NCBI GenBank assembly: GCA_023396115.1
Contig: JAEWXC010000081.1
Coordinates: 1-5,083 of the forward strand
DNA length: 5,083 nt
Origin: Actinomycetes bacterium
GTDB lineage: Bacteria > Actinomycetota > Actinomycetes > Propionibacteriales > Nocardioidaceae
Direction of reading: 5' to 3'
The position numbers and the translations under genes were made by a program. The notes under the pieces are model-generated. The model saw only the letters and a list, made by a program, of their open reading frames with translations. It made no database searches and had not been told where the DNA came from. Of the stretch, positions 1 to 5,083 are shown piece after piece (within the stretch, counting starts at the first letter, position 1; each line of letters begins with the position of its first letter).

Positions 1-9
1 AGTGGCGGC

Positions 10-324
10 GTGCTGGTGGTGACGAGGTTCAGGTCCGAGGACGAGGTGGCCTTCCGGGCCGAGGCCGAGGCGGTCGCGGACCTGCTCCGCAGCCGCCCCG
101 GGTGCCTGGAGGTGGTCCTGGGGCGCAACATCGACGAGCCGGACCTGTGGACCCTCACCTCCCGGTGGCGCGACGTGGGCAGCTACCGGCGCGGCATCGG
201 GTCGTACGAGGTCAAGCTGCACGGCGTCCCGTTCCTCAGCCGGGCCCTCGATGAGCCGAGCGCCTACGAGGTCGTCGAGCCGGGAGCCGACCTCAACGTC
301 GCGGGCACCCGCGGGCTAGGCTGA
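10..324 (+). CDS. Antibiotic biosynthesis monooxygenase (ABM) family protein, possibly 5'-partial
   Basis: Small protein of about 104 residues resembling the ABM/dimeric alpha-beta barrel family: a hydrophobic first strand (LVVTRF, residues 2-7), a helix rich in Ala and Glu (about 11-28), the turn RPGCLEV (29-35), a strand with WTLTSRW (47-53), and a second helix followed by ALDEPSAYEVV (79-89). Members are cofactor-poor ferredoxin-like dimers. Some oxidise polyketides or degrade haem, but many actinobacterial ones have no known substrate, and no substrate can be inferred here. The frame is open to base 1 with no stop, and GTG codons occur at 10, 16 and 19, so the true start may be at 10 or upstream of the window. 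No ribosome-binding site is visible because the window begins here. It ends 82 bases before glyS on the same strand. The family call rests on recognition of the fold pattern, not on a search. Confidence 0.75.
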   Translation: MLVVTRFRSEDEVAFRAEAEAVADLLRSRPGCLEVVLGRNIDEPDLWTLTSRWRDVGSYRRGIGSYEVKLHGVPFLSRALDEPSAYEVVEPGADLNVAGTRGLG

Positions 325-325
325 G

Positions 326-385
326 CGTTCGCGCTCGACAGCCGGTCGGGCGCCACGTTTGCGCCCGACAGCCGGCCGGGCGTCG
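326..385 (+). repeat. Imperfect tandem duplication of a 30-bp unit between gene 1 and glyS
   Basis: Two adjacent 30-bp units, 326-355 and 356-385, match at 25 of 30 positions, and all five differences are transitions. Both share the core CGACAGCCGG and start one base after the upstream stop codon. Each unit has its own short inverted repeat (332-337 with 347-352; 362-367 with 377-382). The T335-G349 wobble in unit 1 is a C-G pair in unit 2, so folding is kept. This spacer may hold glyS regulatory signals, but I see no convincing -35/-10 pair in it. Confidence 0.8.
345..369 (+). promoter_or_regulatory. 9-bp hairpin across the tandem repeat junction, glyS leader
   Basis: Bases 345-353 (GTCGGGCGC) are the exact reverse complement of 361-369 (GCGCCCGAC), around a 7-base loop. 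Forming this hairpin uses the right arm of unit 1 and the left arm of unit 2, so it excludes the two hairpins internal to each repeat. No T-tract follows, so a simple intrinsic terminator is unlikely. A role as attenuator, operator or RNA processing site is only inference. Confidence 0.45.
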
Positions 386-394
386 CAGATGAAT

Positions 395-398
395 GGAG
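395..398 (+). promoter_or_regulatory. Shine-Dalgarno sequence deciding the glyS start
   Basis: GGAG ends eight bases before GTG 407. It supports that start over ATG 389, which would lie upstream of this site, and over TTG 359. Confidence 0.6.
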
Positions 399-406
399 CA
401 CCACCA

Positions 407-1816
<1,410 letters not shown>

Positions 1817-1834
1817 CCACCGATCCGGTACGAC

Positions 1835-1867
1835 CGGGCCCGGGACGAGTGACTCGTCCCGGGCCCG
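1835..1867 (+). terminator. Perfect 15-bp hairpin, glyS terminator
   Basis: Bases 1835-1849 pair without mismatch to 1853-1867, closing on a TGA triloop. The stem starts 18 bases after the glyS stop codon. It is very GC-rich and is followed by only a weak T-containing stretch (TTCGTTCTCC), as is usual for terminators in high-GC actinobacteria. Its symmetry would let it act on either strand, but both neighbouring genes point rightward. Confidence 0.85.
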
Positions 1868-1894
1868 TTCGTTCTCCGGACGGGGAGGGACGAG

Positions 1895-2725
1895 GTGACG
1901 GAGGATGGCGGCGTGGAACGACGACGAGTGGCAGGGGCGTCCCGACGCGCGGGGAGTGGCCTGCTCGCGGCCGGCCTGCTGGTCCTGACCGGGCTGAGCG
2001 GCTGCGGCGGCGACCCCGAGGACGGCCCGGAACGCTCCGCCGCACCCACCACCACCCCACCCACGGCAGCGGCCCCGGTGGTGACCGGTCCGCCGGCCGG
2101 TCACGCGACCCCCGACGTCGAGGTCGAGCTGACCCCGCCGGGCACCGACCTGGCCGCCGGCGAGACCGGCACCGTCGCCCACCAGGCCGGCCAGCAGCCG
2201 GTGGCGGTGCTGGACCTGACCGTGCTGGCGCTGGAGAAGGCGTCGTGGAAGCAGTTCACCGGGTGGCGCGTGGACGACGACACCCGGGTGATGCAGCCCT
2301 ACTTCGTCACCGTCGGCGTGGAGAACCTCGGCAGCAGCGACCTGGCCGGACGGGAGGTGCCGCTCTACGCCCTGGACGCGGCCGGACGACTCGTGCAGGC
2401 CACCACGTTCGCGACGCCGTTCGAGCGCTGCCCCTCGACCGGGCTGCCCGAGTCGTTCACCACGGGTGCGGCGACCGCCGTCTGCCTGGTCTACCTGGTG
2501 CCGGAGAAGGGTGACCTCGAGGGTGTCTCCTACCGGCCGGCCCAGGAGTTCGAGCCGATCACCTGGTCCGGTGAGGTGACCCGGGCCGGGGCCCGGCCCG
2601 TGAAGGTGCCGGCGAAGTTCCGCCCGCGCCAGCAGGGCGGGAAGAAGAACGGCCCGCAGAAGCGGCAGGAGAACGAGCAGGAGAAGAACGAGCAGCCCTC
2701 CGCGTCGTCCACCCCCACCGGCTGA
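1895..2725 (+). CDS. Secreted lipoprotein of unknown function
   Basis: Predicted exported lipoprotein, 276 residues from GTG 1895. The basic N-terminus (ERRRVAGASRR) is followed by a hydrophobic stretch (about 22-35) and the lipobox LSGC, with the lipidated cysteine at C37. A Pro/Ala/Thr/Gly-rich linker covers about 41-73. A globular, beta-rich region runs from about 102 to 228; its pattern (YFVTVGVENLG at 136-146, CLVYLVP at 197-203, ITWSG at 222-226) recalls immunoglobulin-like lipoprotein domains such as DUF4352, but I am not certain of that family. C179 and C197 could form a disulfide. The tail (about 245-276) is low-complexity, rich in Lys, Gln, Glu and Asn, then Ser/Thr/Pro. GTG 1895 has GGGGAGGG at 1882-1889. 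In-frame GTG 1913 has GGAGG at 1900-1904 with eight-base spacing and gives a more compact signal peptide (Cys at 31), so it may be the true start. The product probably sits on the outer face of the cytoplasmic membrane. Substrate and role are unknown. Confidence 0.85.
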   Translation: MTEDGGVERRRVAGASRRAGSGLLAAGLLVLTGLSGCGGDPEDGPERSAAPTTTPPTAAAPVVTGPPAGHATPDVEVELTPPGTDLAAGETGTVAHQAGQQPVAVLDLTVLALEKASWKQFTGWRVDDDTRVMQPYFVTVGVENLGSSDLAGREVPLYALDAAGRLVQATTFATPFERCPSTGLPESFTTGAATAVCLVYLVPEKGDLEGVSYRPAQEFEPITWSGEVTRAGARPVKVPAKFRPRQQGGKKNGPQKRQENEQEKNEQPSASSTPTG

Positions 2726-2759
2726 GCCCGGCCCTCGATTCCGTGCCCGCCCCGGTGCC

Positions 2760-2766
2760 GGGGGAG
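2760..2766 (+). promoter_or_regulatory. Shine-Dalgarno sequence of dusB, overlapped by a small hairpin
   Basis: GGGGGAG lies nine bases before GTG 2776 and supports that start. GTG 2743, further upstream in frame, has no purine-rich site before it. Bases 2750-2754 (CCCCG) pair with 2759-2763 (CGGGG) around a 4-base loop, which would cover part of this site. GAGAAT at 2764-2769 also resembles a -10 element about six bases before the start, as in leaderless actinobacterial promoters, though no good -35 is visible. Confidence 0.5.
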
Positions 2767-2775
2767 AATGGTGCG

Positions 2776-3948
2776 GTGTCCACCGCCACCGTCCCGCCCG
2801 CACCCACCGACGCGCAGGTGCCCCGCTCGTTGCAGCTGGGTGCGCTGACGGTCGACGTCCCGGTGGTGCTGGCACCGATGGCCGGGATCACCAACGCTGC
2901 CTACCGGCGCCTGTGCGCCGAGCAGGGTGCCGGGCTGTACGTGTGCGAGATGATCACCTCGCGCGGCCTGGTCGAGGGCGACGAGACCACCCGTCGGATG
3001 CTGGTCTTCGACGAGCTCGAGAGCGTCCGCTCGGTCCAGCTGTACGGCACCGACCCGCACTACGTCGGCGAGGCCGCCAAGATCCTGTGCGACGAGTTCG
3101 GCGTCGCCCACATCGACCTCAACTTCGGCTGCCCGGTCCCCAAGGTCACCCGCAAGGGTGGGGGCGGTGCCCTGCCGTGGAAGCGGGGGCTGCTCGGCGA
3201 CATCCTCACCCGTGCGGTCGCGGCCGCCGAGCCGTTCGGGGTGCCGGTGACGATGAAGACCCGCAAGGGCCTCGACGCCGACCACCTCACCTACCTCGAC
3301 GCCGGACGGATCGCCCAGGAGACCGGCACCGCGGCGATCGCGCTGCACGGCCGCACGGTCGAGCAGGCCTACTCCGGCCAGGCCGACTGGGACGCGATCG
3401 CCGAGCTGGTCGCGCACGTCGACATCCCGGTGCTCGGCAACGGCGACATCTGGGAGGCCGCCGACGCGGTGCGCATGGTGCGCCGGACCGGGGCCGCCGG
3501 CGTCGTCGTGGGGCGCGGCTGCCTGGGCCGCCCGTGGCTCTTCCGCGACCTGGCCGCCGCGTTCGCCGGCGACGAGGTCGCCACCCTGCCCACGCTGGGC
3601 GAGGTGAAGGTGATGATGCGTCGGCACGCCGAGCTGCTCTGCGAGCACATGGGCGCCGAGCGCGGGTGCAAGGAGTTCCGCAAGCACGTCACCTGGTACC
3701 TCAAGGGGTTCCCGGCCGGCGGCGACCTGCGCCGTGGTCTGGCGCTGATCTCGACCCTGGACGAGCTGGACACGCTGCTGGCCGAGCTGCCCGACGACGT
3801 CGCCTTCCCGGTCTCCGAGCTGGGCACCCCGCGGGGTCGTCAGGGTGCGCCCCGCAAGCGCGTGGTGCTCCCGGAGGGCTGGCTCGACGACACCGACGGT
3901 CGTGGGTGTGTGGTGGCCGAGGACGTCTCGGAGACCTCCGGCGGCTGA
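2776..3948 (+). CDS. dusB: tRNA-dihydrouridine synthase, DusB-like
   Basis: FMN-dependent enzyme that reduces specific uridines in the tRNA D-loop to dihydrouridine, using NADPH in the cytosol. It has 390 residues from GTG 2776. The TIM-barrel motifs appear in order: LAPMAGITNAAYR (32-44, FMN site), CEMITSRGL (57-65), QLYGTDP, the catalytic loop NFGCP (116-120, general acid C119), MKTRKG (160-165, FMN-contacting K161), LHGRT (190-194), GNGDIW (221-226) and VVVGRGCLGRPWLF (243-256, FMN phosphate site). A helical tRNA-binding domain follows to about residue 345. The last 40 or so residues are a Gly/Arg-containing tail that looks less conserved. All recognised active-site residues are present. 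The DusB subgroup, and hence the exact uridine modified (position 17 in E. coli), is inferred from overall resemblance. It starts 50 bases after the lipoprotein gene and could be co-transcribed with it or use its own promoter. Confidence 0.95.
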   Translation: MSTATVPPAPTDAQVPRSLQLGALTVDVPVVLAPMAGITNAAYRRLCAEQGAGLYVCEMITSRGLVEGDETTRRMLVFDELESVRSVQLYGTDPHYVGEAAKILCDEFGVAHIDLNFGCPVPKVTRKGGGGALPWKRGLLGDILTRAVAAAEPFGVPVTMKTRKGLDADHLTYLDAGRIAQETGTAAIALHGRTVEQAYSGQADWDAIAELVAHVDIPVLGNGDIWEAADAVRMVRRTGAAGVVVGRGCLGRPWLFRDLAAAFAGDEVATLPTLGEVKVMMRRHAELLCEHMGAERGCKEFRKHVTWYLKGFPAGGDLRRGLALISTLDELDTLLAELPDDVAFPVSELGTPRGRQGAPRKRVVLPEGWLDDTDGRGCVVAEDVSETSGG

Positions 3949-3962
3949 TCCGCGGCGGTGTT

Positions 3963-3983
3963 CCGGGCCGCTGTCCGGCCCGG
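3963..3983 (+). terminator. GC-rich hairpin after dusB, probable terminator
   Basis: CCGGGCCG at 3963-3970 pairs perfectly with CGGCCCGG at 3976-3983 around a 5-base loop, 14 bases after the dusB stop. No T-tract follows. A terminator is likely from position, but the surrounding GC-richness makes chance hairpins common. Confidence 0.5.
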
Positions 3984-4040
3984 CCCCGGCGCCCGGCGGG
4001 CACGGCTGTCCGCGGCTGGTCCGCAGGTGTCCGGTGAGCA

Positions 4041-4069
4041 GGAACACTCCCCAGTTTTTGGGTCGCGTT
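4041..4069 (+). promoter_or_regulatory. Candidate ECF-sigma-type promoter for the downstream secreted protein
   Basis: GGAACA at 4041-4046 and CGTT at 4066-4069 are separated by 19 bases, close to the GGAAC...CGTT/GTT pattern of actinobacterial stress sigma factors (SigR/SigH/SigE type). The region from about 4041 to 4110 is visibly less GC-rich than its surroundings, as expected of a promoter. Transcription from it would leave a leader of about 100 bases. TTGAAA at 4081-4086 is a housekeeping -35 candidate, but I see no convincing -10 for it. Confidence 0.35.
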
Positions 4070-4170
4070 TGCCCCGATCGTTGAAATCTGTGTTTGAGTG
4101 TCCAACTGAACCGCGCGGTAACCCCTGGCTCCACGCCGCCCGGAACCTGACAGCAACAGCAAAGGATCAG

Positions 4171-4194
4171 CGCTGTGGCCACTAGCCACAAGCG
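4171..4194 (+). promoter_or_regulatory. Start-codon hairpin of the 4175 gene
   Basis: GTGGC at 4175-4179, including the start codon, pairs with GCCAC at 4185-4189 around CACTA. After a bulged A at 4190, CGCT at 4171-4174 pairs with AGCG at 4191-4194, giving nine pairs in all. The Shine-Dalgarno sequence AAAGGA at 4161-4166 lies just outside. Such a fold could limit ribosome access, but control by it is inference. Confidence 0.45.
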
Positions 4195-5077
4195 GGACAC
4201 CAATGCCCGCATCACCATCCGCCCGACCCTGGTCGCGGCACCGCTCGCCTTCGTGGCGACGGCGTCGGCCGTCACGATGGGTGTGCTCAACGCCGCCCCG
4301 ACCGAGTCCGGCCCCCAGTACCTGGCCCGCGGTGCCAGCGGCTCGATCAGCAACGCCGCCACCGTCGCTCCCCGACGCGAACAGGTCAGCCGCGGCGACA
4401 TCCGCCGGGCTCTGAAGAACGACCAGCGTTCCAAGAAGGCCGAGCTCTCCGCCGAGATCCGCCTGGACGGCGTCCAGTCGGCCAAGGCAGCCCAGGCCAC
4501 CACCCGCGCGGTGAAGAACGCCGAGACCCGCCTGTGGGCCACCACCGAGCTGAACGTCTGGTCCGCCTCGACCCGGGACGCCAAGCAGTTGGGCGTCGTC
4601 AAGGACGGCGACAAGGTGCTCGTCACCGGCCGCCAGGCCGGCGGCCGCGAGGAGATCGTCCTCGACGGCAAGTCCCGCTGGGTCACCGCCGGTCACCTGA
4701 CCGACGAGAAGCCGATCCCCGGGATCGGCGGCGTGTGCAGCAACGGCACCTCGGTCAACCCCGCGGTCAGCGCGAGCATCAAGAAGGTGCACCAGGCCGT
4801 CTGTGCCCGGTTCCCGCAGATCAGCACCTACGGCACGCTGCGCAGCGACGGCGAGCACGGTCAGGGTCGCGCTGTCGACATCATGATCAGCGGTGCCGCC
4901 GGCTGGGAGGTCGCCGAGTTCATCCGCGCCAACTACGCCGAGCTGGGCGTCTCCTACCTGATCTACTCGCAGAAGATCTGGTCGGTCGAGCGTTCCGGTG
5001 AGGGCTGGCGCGGCATGAGCAACCGTGGTTCGGTCACCGCCAACCACTACGACCACGTGCACGTGACGGTCTTCTGA
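4175..5077 (+). CDS. Exported SH3-like protein with ARB_07466/M15-like C-terminal domain
   Basis: Complete 300-residue protein. A basic N-terminus and a hydrophobic segment (about 17-41) suggest a signal peptide or membrane anchor. A charged, Ala/Lys-rich helical stretch (about 65-116) follows. Residues about 118-176 (TTELNVWSAS, VLVTGR, then WVTAGHL) look like a bacterial SH3 domain, which often binds cell wall. The C-terminal domain (about 184-300) resembles the ARB_07466-like family: C188 and C210 may form a disulfide, HGQGRAVD (228-235) fits the HxxGxAxD zinc-ligand pattern of M15-type peptidases, and YDHVHV (292-297) supplies a further histidine (H294 or H296). A periplasmic or cell-wall role, perhaps peptidoglycan processing, is inferred; catalysis is not shown for this family as far as I know. 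The start GTG 4175 is supported by AAAGGA at 4161-4166 with eight-base spacing. The gene appears to be its own transcription unit after a 226-base gap. Confidence 0.88.
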   Translation: MATSHKRDTNARITIRPTLVAAPLAFVATASAVTMGVLNAAPTESGPQYLARGASGSISNAATVAPRREQVSRGDIRRALKNDQRSKKAELSAEIRLDGVQSAKAAQATTRAVKNAETRLWATTELNVWSASTRDAKQLGVVKDGDKVLVTGRQAGGREEIVLDGKSRWVTAGHLTDEKPIPGIGGVCSNGTSVNPAVSASIKKVHQAVCARFPQISTYGTLRSDGEHGQGRAVDIMISGAAGWEVAEFIRANYAELGVSYLIYSQKIWSVERSGEGWRGMSNRGSVTANHYDHVHVTVF

Positions 5078-5083
5078 CGGTCC

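Noticed and set aside
326..385. CRISPR array or mobile-element ends
   Set aside because: Only two directly abutting copies with no spacer, no terminal inverted repeats or transposase nearby, and no third copy noticed in the window.
326..406. Glycine T-box riboswitch before glyS
   Set aside because: The spacer is too short for a full T-box, there is no specifier stem or conserved T-box sequence, and no T-run terminator follows.
3984..4040. Further repeats of the type CTGTCCGCGG / CTGGTCCGCAGG
   Set aside because: The matches are short and imperfect in DNA that is almost entirely G and C, so they are not distinguishable from chance.
3958..4185. Short plus-strand open frame in the 226-base intergenic region
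   Set aside because: No Shine-Dalgarno sequence at its start, it runs through the hairpin and promoter-like segment, and it overlaps the start of the 4175 gene in another frame.
2530..4686. 718-codon minus-strand open frame over dusB and the intergenic region
   Set aside because: It crosses a terminator-like hairpin, a promoter-like region and parts of three well-supported genes; its composition is that of a codon-position shadow.
3701..5062. 453-codon minus-strand open frame opposite the last gene
   Set aside because: It is antisense to an exported protein with clear motifs and a good ribosome-binding site; its own translation is Ala/Gly/Val/Leu-rich without a domain.

Overview
The window is very GC-rich, its codons end mostly in G or C, and GTG starts are common. 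Together with a single-chain (alpha2) glycyl-tRNA synthetase and the flavour of the other proteins, this points to a high-GC actinobacterium. A Nocardioides-like member of the Propionibacteriales is my guess from protein resemblance only. All five genes I support lie on the + strand. The long minus-strand and alternative-frame open frames are GC-driven shadows.

Layout: (1) 1-324, a small ABM-type ferredoxin-like monooxygenase-family protein that may begin upstream of the window. (2) 326-385, an imperfect 30-bp tandem repeat that can fold into mutually exclusive hairpins just ahead of glyS. (3) 407-1816, glycyl-tRNA synthetase, closed by a perfect 15-bp terminator-like hairpin at 1835-1867. 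(4) 1895-2725, a secreted lipoprotein of unknown function with a charged Lys/Glu/Gln tail. (5) 2776-3948, a DusB-type tRNA-dihydrouridine synthase followed by a GC hairpin. (6) 3949-4174, a 226-bp intergenic region, GC-rich at first and then locally AT-richer, with a candidate ECF-sigma promoter and a roughly 100-nt leader. (7) 4175-5077, an exported protein with an SH3-like region and a C-terminal domain resembling the ARB_07466-like/M15-like fold.

Functionally, the core is translation housekeeping (glycine charging of tRNA and dihydrouridine modification of tRNA), interleaved with two envelope proteins. I see no mobile element, CRISPR array, tRNA, rRNA or defence system, and I do not claim a new system here. 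The observations most worth a second look are non-coding: the switch-like tandem hairpins before glyS, and the long leader before the last gene, whose start codon lies inside a 9-bp hairpin.
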